A stretch of DNA of 64,000 nt, taken from contig JACKAA010000002.1 in assembly GCA_020635275.1 (NCBI GenBank), positions 248,001-312,000 of the forward strand. Reading direction: 5' to 3'. Positions within the stretch are counted from its first letter, which is position 1. Each line of letters starts with the position of its first letter. The translations under genes were made by a program, and so were the position numbers. Under the pieces are notes generated by a model. The model saw only the letters and a list, made by a program, of their open reading frames with translations, ran no database searches and was not told the DNA's origin. The stretch is from Ignavibacteriales bacterium (GTDB lineage Bacteria > Bacteroidota > Ignavibacteria > Ignavibacteriales > Melioribacteraceae). This document shows, one piece after another, positions 37,501 to 46,473 of the stretch.

Positions 37501-39486
37501 ATGAAAATCATGATATCCAGTTTTAAAAAACTTAAAAACTCTAATTTCATTTATTGGTCAGTAATTTTTGTTGCCGTTATTATTGGTACAATAATTAGAT
37601 TAAAAGGATTAGGTAAATGGTCCCTTGCTTTAGACGAATATTATATAGTTAAATCAGCTGAAAATATTCTAAAGTACGGGCTCCCTCAGTTTCCTCAAGG
37701 TGGATATTATGATAGAGGAATACTATTACAATATTTTATATCAATACTATTAACTTTAGGTATTAAAGCTGAGCTTGCTGCAAGGATACTACCTGTTTTA
37801 GCAAACCTAATTACCATTCCACCTACTTACCTTATTGCAAAAAGAATTGGTAATAAATACATTGCCCTTGTTACTGTTGTAATTTTTAGTTTCTCAATTT
37901 GGGAAATTGAATTTGCTAGATTTGCCCGAATGTATACAATGTTTCAAGCTGTTTTTATGTGGTATATTTATCTGGCTTTAATTGATTATGAAAACAAAAA
38001 TTTCAAGAATTATAAATGGCTTTTATTTCTTTCGGGGTTAAGTATTTTTATTTATGAAGGTAGTTTATTTTTAGCTGTTTTTAACTTTATTCCTTTTCTT
38101 TTAGTTAGAAAAGTTCAATTGAAATATTTAATTAGTTCAACTTTGCTATTTATTGTTTCTTTTATTCTAAATAGATTTAACTTCAGGGAATTAGGCGCCG
38201 GAACTATTTTTCCCCCCGAATTTATTGAACATATTTCTTATTTACCAAGAATTTTACCTATAAAAATTCCAGCGGTTTTATTTCCCTACTCATTTAATGC
38301 CGTTTTAAGCATAATAATTGCAGTTATTATAATAGCTGTTACATTTTCACTTACTTTAAAATTGTTGAGTAATTTAGAAAATAAATCTATTTATACATAT
38401 TTAGCTCTTTTATTCTTAAGCATTTCAGCAATTGCAAATCAATTCGGGTTATTTATTTTATCTTTTTTTCTATTCGTATTTTGGGATTTCTTTGACAAAT
38501 CATTAATTAATTTTAGAAGTTTAACTCTATTAGGACTAATTTTACTTATTAACTTTGTTTACTGGTATGGATTTGGAATTTTTACCAGCGATTGGTATGT
38601 ATTATTTGATGATTTTTCTTCATATGATTTTTGGGGAATTTCTAAAAGAATATTTGTTGCTTTTTTTAACTATCCAGACAATTACCTTACTTTATTAAAT
38701 TACTTTAATTCATTACCAATATTAACTTTATTTTCTTCATTTACATTATTAGGACTTTTTCTTTTTATTCTATTTCCTTCCAAAAATCAAAATGGTTTAA
38801 AGTTTTTGTGCGGTACAGTAATTTTTCTTGGTTTAATTTTTTCAATACCGGAATTGTTATATCAAGAAACAAGATATACTTTTTTTATGGTTCCGTTAGT
38901 AATTGTACTTGTAAATTTGACAGTTTACAAATTATTACAAATTAAACTGAAAAATCAACTTCTCGTTTTAACATTATTTGCTTTTATAATAATTAGTGTT
39001 TTTGCATTATCAAGAGATTTTAGTTTATATCACCTCTTAAATATTGATAAGGAAGATGTAAATTATAGAATGATTTATGCTAATAATTATAAAAAACACT
39101 TATATAGAAGATGGGATGTTAAGACACCTACTGACTATATTAAGAATAACATGCAACTTGATGATGTAATAATGATTAATGAGAATAGTCAAGAATATTA
39201 TTTGCCAAAAGTAGATTATTTTAATTTTGATTTTAGACATAGAGCATTTGTTGCCTTATCAGCATCAGCTGGAAAAAAAGAGAAATGGTCAGATGCAAAA
39301 TTAATTTATAAAAATGATGATCTATTAAACCTGATTGAAAAGAGATCTAATACGATATGGTTTATTGTTTACCCAGAATTATGGTTAAATGAAATTGATT
39401 TTTATAAAAGATATGATAAATATTTAGTTTATCAAGGTATTGATAAAATGCTTAAAGTATATAAATTTGATTACCCTCAAGATTAA
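37501..39486 (+). CDS. GT-C glycosyltransferase (ArnT/PMT-like integral membrane protein)
   Basis: A 661-residue protein with about twelve transmembrane helices. The first periplasmic loop has WSLALDEYYIV, carrying the Asp-Glu pair typical of the catalytic loop of PMT/ArnT enzymes; REFARFARMY-type residues follow the third helix (EIEFARFARMY). A soluble C-terminal part begins near residue 540. It would use the polyprenyl-phosphate sugar made by the DPM1-like enzyme upstream to glycosylate an acceptor on the outer face of the inner membrane, lipid-linked glycan or protein. Confidence 0.86.
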   Translation: MKIMISSFKKLKNSNFIYWSVIFVAVIIGTIIRLKGLGKWSLALDEYYIVKSAENILKYGLPQFPQGGYYDRGILLQYFISILLTLGIKAELAARILPVLANLITIPPTYLIAKRIGNKYIALVTVVIFSFSIWEIEFARFARMYTMFQAVFMWYIYLALIDYENKNFKNYKWLLFLSGLSIFIYEGSLFLAVFNFIPFLLVRKVQLKYLISSTLLFIVSFILNRFNFRELGAGTIFPPEFIEHISYLPRILPIKIPAVLFPYSFNAVLSIIIAVIIIAVTFSLTLKLLSNLENKSIYTYLALLFLSISAIANQFGLFILSFFLFVFWDFFDKSLINFRSLTLLGLILLINFVYWYGFGIFTSDWYVLFDDFSSYDFWGISKRIFVAFFNYPDNYLTLLNYFNSLPILTLFSSFTLLGLFLFILFPSKNQNGLKFLCGTVIFLGLIFSIPELLYQETRYTFFMVPLVIVLVNLTVYKLLQIKLKNQLLVLTLFAFIIISVFALSRDFSLYHLLNIDKEDVNYRMIYANNYKKHLYRRWDVKTPTDYIKNNMQLDDVIMINENSQEYYLPKVDYFNFDFRHRAFVALSASAGKKEKWSDAKLIYKNDDLLNLIEKRSNTIWFIVYPELWLNEIDFYKRYDKYLVYQGIDKMLKVYKFDYPQD

Positions 39487-39500
39487 TTCAAATCATTAAA

Positions 39501-40514
39501 ATGCAGAAATTAATTTCAATTGTCATTCCCGTTTATAATACATTAGCTTATTTAGAAGAAGCAATTAATTCAGTATTAATACAATCTGACTTTATAAAAG
39601 ATATTATTATTATAAATGACGGGTCAACAGATAAATCTGGAGAACTACTGGGAAAAAAATATGGTAAAAACCAATTAGTAGAAATTCTTCATACTGAAAA
39701 TTTTGGTCAAGGACATGCACGTAATATTGGAATTGAAAAAGCAAAAGGCGAGTTTATTTATTGTTTTGATTCAGATGATATTTTAGTGCCAGGGTTATTT
39801 GAGAATTTTTATTCACATTTAGAGAAAGAAAAAGAAATAGAATTATTTTGCTTTTCTGGAGATTCGTTTTTAGATAAAAACTTTGATAAAAAACTAGTTA
39901 AGAATCAGAGTTTATTTAAAGAAGATACTTATAAAAGAAAAACAACAACTCTCTTACCATCTGGAGAAGAGGCATTTAATTTTTTAATTAAAAACCGAGC
40001 TTTTTTCCCTGGTCCCCCCTTTTATATTTTTAAAAAATCTATTTGTATAAAAAACAATATTCAGTTTGAAGAAATTAGATATGAAGATGAGGAATTTACG
40101 ACTAAACTATTTTTAAATTCAGGAAAAACATTTATAACAAAAGATGTTTTTTTTAGAAGACGAGTGAGAGTTGGGTCAACAATGCAAATTCGGCGAAATT
40201 TTAAAGATATTGAAGGATATTTAAGGAATATCGAGTCTTTGGAAATTTTAATTAGTAAGTCAAATTTACTAGAGGAAACCAAATCGTTATTATTAACTCG
40301 AATTCATAATTTTCTTAAATTAATAATTATCATTAAAGTAGTCGATAAAATTAAATTATCAAAATTCCAAAAGAAAATATTAGATAAAAGTATAAAACCT
40401 TATTTATGTACCAATAATGATTTACGAATATTCTATTATAGATATCCAATAGAGCATCAAATTCGTAACATTAAATCAAAATTTCTTGATTTTATAAAGT
40501 TTATAAGTAAATAA
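39501..40514 (+). CDS. Glycosyltransferase family 2
   Basis: A 337-residue GT-A enzyme with INDGSTDKSG and a full DSDD metal motif (FDSDDILVPG); YEDEEFTTK (around residue 194) is the typical catalytic-base region of the family. No transmembrane helix. It lies 14 bases after the GT-C gene and 5 before the flippase. Confidence 0.89.
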   Translation: MQKLISIVIPVYNTLAYLEEAINSVLIQSDFIKDIIIINDGSTDKSGELLGKKYGKNQLVEILHTENFGQGHARNIGIEKAKGEFIYCFDSDDILVPGLFENFYSHLEKEKEIELFCFSGDSFLDKNFDKKLVKNQSLFKEDTYKRKTTTLLPSGEEAFNFLIKNRAFFPGPPFYIFKKSICIKNNIQFEEIRYEDEEFTTKLFLNSGKTFITKDVFFRRRVRVGSTMQIRRNFKDIEGYLRNIESLEILISKSNLLEETKSLLLTRIHNFLKLIIIIKVVDKIKLSKFQKKILDKSIKPYLCTNNDLRIFYYRYPIEHQIRNIKSKFLDFIKFISK

Positions 40515-40519
40515 CATTT

Positions 40520-41971
40520 ATGTCTAAAGTAAGCGAGAATTTAAAGTCCGGTATTATTTATACAGCACTTGCACGCTATAGTAGTATTTTTTTTAGCATT
40601 ATTATAAGTGCAGTTTTAGCAAGACTTCTATCACCAGAAGAATTTGGAACCGTTGCAATTATAATGGTGTTTATATCATTTTTTAATTTATTAAGTAATT
40701 TTGGTATTGGTCCAGCTATAATTCAAAATAAATCATTAACAAATGAAGATATTGAATCAATTTTTCTTTTCTCAATAATAATTGGCTTTTTTCTTTCTGC
40801 GGTTTTTTACTTCTCATCAGCTTTAATATCAGATTTTTATAAAAAAGAAGAATTAGAAAATTTATCAAAATTAATGTCTTTAATTGTTTTACTGCAGGCT
40901 ATTAGAATTGTACCTAATGCACTAATAAGGAAAAACTTACAGTTTAAGCAGTTAGGTATAATAGAAGTAGTTGTTCAGGTTATTGGAGGTATTGTTGCAA
41001 TTGTATTAGCTTATTATGGATTTAGTTACTACGCAATAATAATTAACAGTATTTTAACAGGATTTTTAATTTTTGTAATTTTTTATAAAATGGAACCAAT
41101 CCGATTTACATACAGACTAAATTTAGAATCCATTAATAAAATTTTAAAATTTTCATCATTTCAATTTTTTTTCAACTTTATAAATTACTTTTCAAGAAAT
41201 CTTGATAATCTACTAATCGGCAAATATTTTAACTCGGAAGCATTGGGTTTTTATGATAGAGCGTATAAATTAATGTTAATGCCTGTTCAAAACCTGACAC
41301 ATGTAATTACTCCTGTATTGCATCCAATTCTAGCTGAATACAATAATGAAAAAAAGGTTATTTACGATACATATTACAAAATAGTAAAATTTTTATCTTT
41401 AATTGGTTTTCCACTTTCAGTATTTCTTTTTTATAATGCAGCTGAAATTATTTATATAATGTACGGAAATCAATGGGGAGAAAGTATTCCAGTTTTTAGA
41501 TTGTTAGCATTAACAGTTGGAATTCAAATAGTACTTTCAAGCTCTGGATCAATTTTTCAAGCAACAGATAGAACTGATTTACTATTCTACTCGGGCTTAA
41601 TTGGTTCAATTTTAATGATATCAGGAATTTCTTATGGTGTTTTTATTGGTAAAAATCTAGAATCTGTTGGTTTTGGTATAATTATAGCTTTTATATTAAA
41701 TTTTTTGCAAGGTTTTTATTTGCTTATTAATAAATCCCTTGGATATAATTTCTTTAAATTTTTATTAATCTTCACCAGACCATTATTACTTAGTATAATT
41801 TTAGGAATTGTTTTATGGTCAGTTTCATTTATTAAACTTGAGAATTATATTTATTCTTTTGTTATAAAAATATTTGTCTCAATAGTTGTGTTTTTATCAA
41901 CTGTCTTTACTCTTAAAAGTGAAAAAGATTTATTGATCAACTATTTTAACAGATTATTTAGGAACAAATAA
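40520..41971 (+). CDS. Wzx-type lipopolysaccharide/EPS flippase (MOP superfamily)
   Basis: A 483-residue protein with about twelve to fourteen transmembrane helices. Landmarks of the polysaccharide exporter family: ARLLSPEEFGTVAI near the N-terminus, GIGPAIIQNK, and RNLDNLLIGKYF in the middle. It resembles the WzxC branch. It is expected to move lipid-linked repeat units across the inner membrane for the Wzy-like protein encoded in the other EPS operon. Confidence 0.9.
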   Translation: MSKVSENLKSGIIYTALARYSSIFFSIIISAVLARLLSPEEFGTVAIIMVFISFFNLLSNFGIGPAIIQNKSLTNEDIESIFLFSIIIGFFLSAVFYFSSALISDFYKKEELENLSKLMSLIVLLQAIRIVPNALIRKNLQFKQLGIIEVVVQVIGGIVAIVLAYYGFSYYAIIINSILTGFLIFVIFYKMEPIRFTYRLNLESINKILKFSSFQFFFNFINYFSRNLDNLLIGKYFNSEALGFYDRAYKLMLMPVQNLTHVITPVLHPILAEYNNEKKVIYDTYYKIVKFLSLIGFPLSVFLFYNAAEIIYIMYGNQWGESIPVFRLLALTVGIQIVLSSSGSIFQATDRTDLLFYSGLIGSILMISGISYGVFIGKNLESVGFGIIIAFILNFLQGFYLLINKSLGYNFFKFLLIFTRPLLLSIILGIVLWSVSFIKLENYIYSFVIKIFVSIVVFLSTVFTLKSEKDLLINYFNRLFRNK

Positions 41972-41993
41972 TAAATCTATAAATTTTTATCTT

Positions 41994-43811
41994 ATGTATA
42001 TACTTGGTATTTCAGCATATTATCATGATTCAGCTGCTTGTCTTTTAAAAGATGGAGAAATAATTGCTGCTGCTCAAGAAGAAAGGTTCACACGTAAAAA
42101 GCACGATCATAATTTTCCAAACAATGCAATAGATTTTTGTCTCAATTATGGCGGAATTAATATCAATTCTGTTGAAATTGTTGCGTTTTATGATAAGCCT
42201 TTTCTAAAGTTTAATAGAATACTTGAAACACATTTATCATTCCCAGGTAAAGGTTTAAAATCTTTCATAATGTCTATGCCGCTTTGGCTTAAACAAAAAC
42301 TCTGGGTACCTGATTTAATAAAAAAAGAACTTAATTATGATGGAAATGTTTTATTTCCGGAACATCACGAATCACATGCTGCATCTGCATTCTTCCCTTC
42401 TCCTTTTAAAAAGGCTGCTTTCTTAACTATTGATGGAGTAGGTGAATGGGCAACAACTTCTTTTGGAGTCGGTGAAAATAATAGTGTTAAAATATCAGCT
42501 GAAATTCATTTTCCGCATTCTTTAGGTCTGCTTTATTCAGCATTTACTTATTTTACTGGTTTTAAAGTTAACTCCGGTGAATATAAAGTAATGGGATTAG
42601 CGCCTTATGGTGAACCAAAATATGTTAAGAAAATTTATGATAATTTAATTGATGTTAAAGAGGACGGTTCTTTTTCAATGAACATGCAATATTTTGATTA
42701 TCCCGTAGGACTAAAAATGACAAATAAGAAGTTTGCTGAGTTATTTGATGGTCCGCCCAGGAAACCAGAATCAAAGCTAACTCAAAGAGAAATGGATTTG
42801 GCAAGATCAGTTCAAGATGTAACTGAAGAAATCATGATTAGAATGGCTAAATATGTTAAAAAACAGACAGGTGAAAAAAATCTCTGTTTGGCAGGAGGCG
42901 TTGCTTTAAATTGTGTTGGTAACGGTAAAATATTACGAGAAAACATTTTTGATAATATTTGGATTCAACCGGCTGCTGGAGATGCTGGCGGTGCATTAGG
43001 TGCCGCATATATAGCATTTCATCAGTATTTAGATAAACCAAGAAATATAAATCCAAATCGTGATAAGCAAAAAGGTTCTTATTTAGGATCCGTTTATGAA
43101 AATAATTTAATAGAAAATTTTTTAAAGAAACATAATATCAAGTTTACAAAATACGATGACGAAAAATTATTCGACATTACAAGCGATCTGTTGAATGAGG
43201 AAAAGGTTATTGGATGGTTTCAAGGTAGAATGGAATTTGGACCAAGGGCATTAGGAAATAGATCAATTATTGGAGATGCAAGATCTTCCGAAATGCAAAA
43301 AAAAATGAACTTAAAAATTAAATATAGAGAAAGCTTTAGACCTTTTGCTCCTTCAGTGCTTGCTGAAGAAATCTCCAATTGGTTTGATATTGATAGAGAA
43401 AGCCCATATATGCTGCTTGTTGCAGATGTGAAGAAAGAAAAACAAATAGAAATGACAAATAGCCAAAAATCACTATTTGGGATCGATAAATTAAATATTA
43501 AAAGATCTGAAATTCCGGCCGTTACACACATTGATTATTCGGCACGAATTCAAAGTGTAAATAAGGAAGATAATCCAATTTATCATAAATTAATTTCTAA
43601 ATTTTTTGAAAAAACCGGATGCCCCGTAATTGTAAATACTTCATTTAATGTTAGAGGTGAACCAATTGTGGAATCTCCCCTTGATGCTTATAAATGTTTT
43701 ATGCGTACTGAAATGGATGTATTAATTTTAGGAAATTTTCTTCTTCATAAAGATGAACAATCTCAATTCCATGATGATATAAATTGGAAGGAAAAATATG
43801 AGCTTGATTAG
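41994..43811 (+). CDS. Carbamoyltransferase (NodU/CmcH/SxtI family)
   Basis: A 605-residue protein with both family domains: an N-terminal Kae1-like half (GISAYYHDSAACLL, EERFTRKKHD, HHESHAASAFF) and a C-terminal YrdC-like half (FQGRMEFGPRALGNRS, VNTSFNVRGEPI). It carbamoylates a hydroxyl group using carbamoyl phosphate and ATP. The SxtJ-like gene overlaps its end by 14 bases. Probably decorates the EPS sugar. Confidence 0.94.
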   Translation: MYILGISAYYHDSAACLLKDGEIIAAAQEERFTRKKHDHNFPNNAIDFCLNYGGININSVEIVAFYDKPFLKFNRILETHLSFPGKGLKSFIMSMPLWLKQKLWVPDLIKKELNYDGNVLFPEHHESHAASAFFPSPFKKAAFLTIDGVGEWATTSFGVGENNSVKISAEIHFPHSLGLLYSAFTYFTGFKVNSGEYKVMGLAPYGEPKYVKKIYDNLIDVKEDGSFSMNMQYFDYPVGLKMTNKKFAELFDGPPRKPESKLTQREMDLARSVQDVTEEIMIRMAKYVKKQTGEKNLCLAGGVALNCVGNGKILRENIFDNIWIQPAAGDAGGALGAAYIAFHQYLDKPRNINPNRDKQKGSYLGSVYENNLIENFLKKHNIKFTKYDDEKLFDITSDLLNEEKVIGWFQGRMEFGPRALGNRSIIGDARSSEMQKKMNLKIKYRESFRPFAPSVLAEEISNWFDIDRESPYMLLVADVKKEKQIEMTNSQKSLFGIDKLNIKRSEIPAVTHIDYSARIQSVNKEDNPIYHKLISKFFEKTGCPVIVNTSFNVRGEPIVESPLDAYKCFMRTEMDVLILGNFLLHKDEQSQFHDDINWKEKYELD

Positions 43812-44226
43812 TGATATAAAATATGAAGTTGGTAAACTCGATTTTGAACAGAAAAATCTACGTAAATTTGGAATTACTATTGGGCTAATTTTTGCTGCAT
43901 TTGGATTTTGGTTTTATTTCGATTATAAATATCTTATTCTTTCCATTATCTTTTTAATTATTGGTCTTTTTCTAAGTATTAGTGGAATTTTTATTCCTCA
44001 AAAACTTCATAATATCTATAAGATATGGATGTTGGGAGCTTTAATTTTAGGATGGTTTGTATCTAGAATTATTTTATCAATTCTTTTCATAGTAATTATA
44101 ACACCTATTGGAGTAATTAGTAAAATATTAGGAAAAGATTTCTTAAAATTAAAAGAAAATAAAAGCAATAAAACTTACTGGTTAGTAAAAGATCAAAACA
44201 AAATAAATTACGAAAAAATGTTTTAA
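43798..44226 (+). CDS. SxtJ-like small membrane protein
   Basis: A 142-residue protein with three or four transmembrane segments. Position immediately after a carbamoyltransferase, together with the length and the pattern KIWMLGALILGWF...TPIGVISKILGKD, matches the SxtJ family found in saxitoxin-like and many EPS carbamoylation cassettes. Function of the family is unknown. The usual third member, SxtK, about 50 residues, is not recognisable after it. Confidence 0.78.
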   Translation: MSLISDIKYEVGKLDFEQKNLRKFGITIGLIFAAFGFWFYFDYKYLILSIIFLIIGLFLSISGIFIPQKLHNIYKIWMLGALILGWFVSRIILSILFIVIITPIGVISKILGKDFLKLKENKSNKTYWLVKDQNKINYEKMF

Positions 44227-44370
44227 TGTTCGGATATATTACTAAAAGTATTATTTCATGTGATTTTGATCATAAAGATTTAGAAAATCATCTATTTTTT
44301 TGTTTTTGAAACTTTGACAAAATGATGTAAATTCATTAAAAATAGTATTTAATATAATATCTTTAATCTT

Positions 44371-44378
44371 TATCTTTG
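44371..44378 (+). promoter_or_regulatory. Possible Bacteroidota-type -7 promoter element
   Basis: TATCTTTG fits the TAnnTTTG element, 28 bases before the ATG of the sugar transferase. A matching upstream TTG box is not evident. It is followed by a leader stretch (44379-44403) that resembles the one before the CotH gene. Confidence 0.3.
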
Positions 44379-44405
44379 TTTTTTAAACCTATTAATTTTT
44401 AAATA

Positions 44406-45839
44406 ATGAATAATGTTCCAAAATATAAACTCTACTTTGCAATTTTTGATTTAGTTGTATTATCATTTGCTTTTACAATTTCAGCATTTTTTGTAAGGTA
44501 TGATAAAAGTCTAGAATTTATTGATTTTCTGAGTATTGCTTATCCAATTTTAATTTTATTTTTTATAGCAGCAGCATTCTTCATTTTTATTTTTCAAGTA
44601 AATAATCTTTATAAAATTAATGTTATATTTAATAGAGCTGCTCATTTAACTGCTGTTATAAAATCACTTTATTATGGAACTTTAAATGTTGTTGTAATTT
44701 CTCACTTAGTAAAATCTTCTGAAGTTCTGGACTCACGTTTAATTATTTTTATGTTCGTTATAATAGTAATGCCTATTCTATATCTGTTCCGCGTTGAAGC
44801 TGGAAGAAGAATACTGTTACAATATAAACAACAATTTAATAGTAATGTGGTAATTGTTGGCGATGGAACTACAGGTAAACTTTTAGCTACAAAGCTATTG
44901 TTTGAAAATCCAGAAGGTATAAATATATTAGGTTTTGTAGTAAATCATAAAGTAAATGAAAAACAATTAAACGGTATTGAAGTTTTAGGATCGGTTGAAA
45001 ATATTTCTGAGATAAGTAGACAGTTTAGAATAGATGAAATAATTATTGCAATTGACGATATAAATTATGAAAGGCTTTTAGAAATACTCGATATTTGCAA
45101 TTCACTAAGGGTTACTGTTAAACTTACTTCAGAATTATTTGATATTGTTACAAAAAAAGTTACAACAGAGAAATATGCTGGAATTCCTGTTCTTAGCGCA
45201 TCTCCTCATTACAATAATAATATTACACTAAAACTTAAAAGACTTGTTGATATTTTGCTATCAGTATTAGGATTGATTTTATTGTCTCCCATTTTATTGA
45301 CAATTTCAGTTTTAGTTAAATTAAGTTCCGAAGGTCCTGTTTTCTTTAAACAAACAAGGATAGGCAAAGATGGTAATGCCTTTAAGTTTTATAAATTTAG
45401 ATCAATGACTGTCGATGAAAATGGCGAGGAAGAACGAAAAAAGCAAATGATTAGTTTTATCCGAAATAATGATATAAATAGTAATGATACAAAAATAGTT
45501 AATTCAAATAGAGTAACATGGATTGGAAAAATAATTAGAAAACTGTCTTTAGATGAGTTGCCTCAATTAATAAATGTTATTAAGGGTGATATGAGTCTTG
45601 TTGGTCCAAGACCAAGTTTACCTTATGAATTTGATAACTATGATACATGGCAAAAACGTCGAGTAAATGTTCTTCCAGGGTGTACTGGTGTTTGGCAAGT
45701 TTGGGGCAGAAGTTCAGTTTCATTCAAAGATTCTGTTGTTTTGGATTTGTATTATATAAACAATATGTCCCCTTGGCTTGATATTCAATTAATTCTAAAG
45801 ACTATACCAGTAATGTTATTTTCTAGAGGAGGAAAATAG
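44406..45839 (+). CDS. Undecaprenyl-phosphate sugar phosphotransferase (WbaP/WcaJ-like)
   Basis: A 477-residue polyisoprenyl-phosphate hexose-1-phosphate transferase. The N-terminus has four transmembrane helices (to about 130), then a nucleotide-binding-like domain (NVVIVGDGTTGKLLATKL) and from about 278 the bacterial sugar transferase domain: KRLVDILLSVLGL, FYKFRSM, DELPQLINVIKGDMS and VGPRPSLPYE are all present. It starts repeat-unit synthesis by placing the first sugar phosphate on undecaprenyl phosphate. Confidence 0.94.
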   Translation: MNNVPKYKLYFAIFDLVVLSFAFTISAFFVRYDKSLEFIDFLSIAYPILILFFIAAAFFIFIFQVNNLYKINVIFNRAAHLTAVIKSLYYGTLNVVVISHLVKSSEVLDSRLIIFMFVIIVMPILYLFRVEAGRRILLQYKQQFNSNVVIVGDGTTGKLLATKLLFENPEGINILGFVVNHKVNEKQLNGIEVLGSVENISEISRQFRIDEIIIAIDDINYERLLEILDICNSLRVTVKLTSELFDIVTKKVTTEKYAGIPVLSASPHYNNNITLKLKRLVDILLSVLGLILLSPILLTISVLVKLSSEGPVFFKQTRIGKDGNAFKFYKFRSMTVDENGEEERKKQMISFIRNNDINSNDTKIVNSNRVTWIGKIIRKLSLDELPQLINVIKGDMSLVGPRPSLPYEFDNYDTWQKRRVNVLPGCTGVWQVWGRSSVSFKDSVVLDLYYINNMSPWLDIQLILKTIPVMLFSRGGK

Positions 45840-45947
45840 CAATTATCATATTTATTTGCTGATATAATAATTTCTGTTTTTTTTTCGATATTATATTATT
45901 CTAATGAAGTTTTTTTATTGGGACCCAAAAAGAGGAAATTTTATTTT

Positions 45948-46460
45948 ATGAAAAACTTAATTATAGTTTTGCTAATACTATTATCATCTCAAATGATTTT
46001 TGCTCAAAATGAAAATATTAGTCTTGGAGCACAATATACAGGAACATTTCAAAGACAAGGCGGATTATATGATTATTCCGATCCTGAAACAATAAACATG
46101 CGAGTGTCGGTTTGGGGATTTGTAAAATATCCCGGAAGGTATTTGGTACCAATTTATACTTCAGTTAGTGATTTATTATCATATGCTGGCGGACCTACAG
46201 ATGCATCGGATTTAGAAGATTTAAGATTGTACAGAGTTATGGAAGATTCAACACAACATCTTTTTAAATTTAATTTTAACGATTTGCTCTGGTCAGAAAA
46301 ATTAGAAGAGCAAAGTAGAAAAATTCCTAAATTGCAAGGAAGTGATTTATTAGTAGTCCCTGGCGCACCAAGATTGTATTTTACACATTGGTTTAGAGTT
46401 GGACTTTCAATTTTTTCAGCAATGGTTTCTTTAGCCTTGCTGATTATAAGATTAAGGTAA
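45948..46460 (+). CDS. Mini-SLBB polysaccharide export protein
   Basis: The frame is open from a TTG at 45918, but the ATG at 45948 is preferred: it is preceded by AGAGGA and begins a signal peptide (MKNLIIVLLILLSSQMIFAQ). The 170-residue product has one SLBB domain (VWGFVKYPGRYLVP, LLSYAGGPTDAS) and a C-terminal hydrophobic helix (WFRVGLSIFSAMVSLALLI). It lacks the Poly_export domain and length of Wza, so it cannot by itself form a full outer-membrane channel. It sits 13 bases ahead of the Wzc-like kinase and probably works with it. Confidence 0.86.
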   Translation: MKNLIIVLLILLSSQMIFAQNENISLGAQYTGTFQRQGGLYDYSDPETINMRVSVWGFVKYPGRYLVPIYTSVSDLLSYAGGPTDASDLEDLRLYRVMEDSTQHLFKFNFNDLLWSEKLEEQSRKIPKLQGSDLLVVPGAPRLYFTHWFRVGLSIFSAMVSLALLIIRLR

Positions 46461-46473
46461 TAAAGGAGAATAA

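Noticed and set aside
44226..44309. A 27-codon frame starting at the SxtJ stop codon, possible SxtK remnant
   Set aside because: No resemblance to SxtK (DUF5989) could be seen and it has no separate RBS; reported only in the finding.
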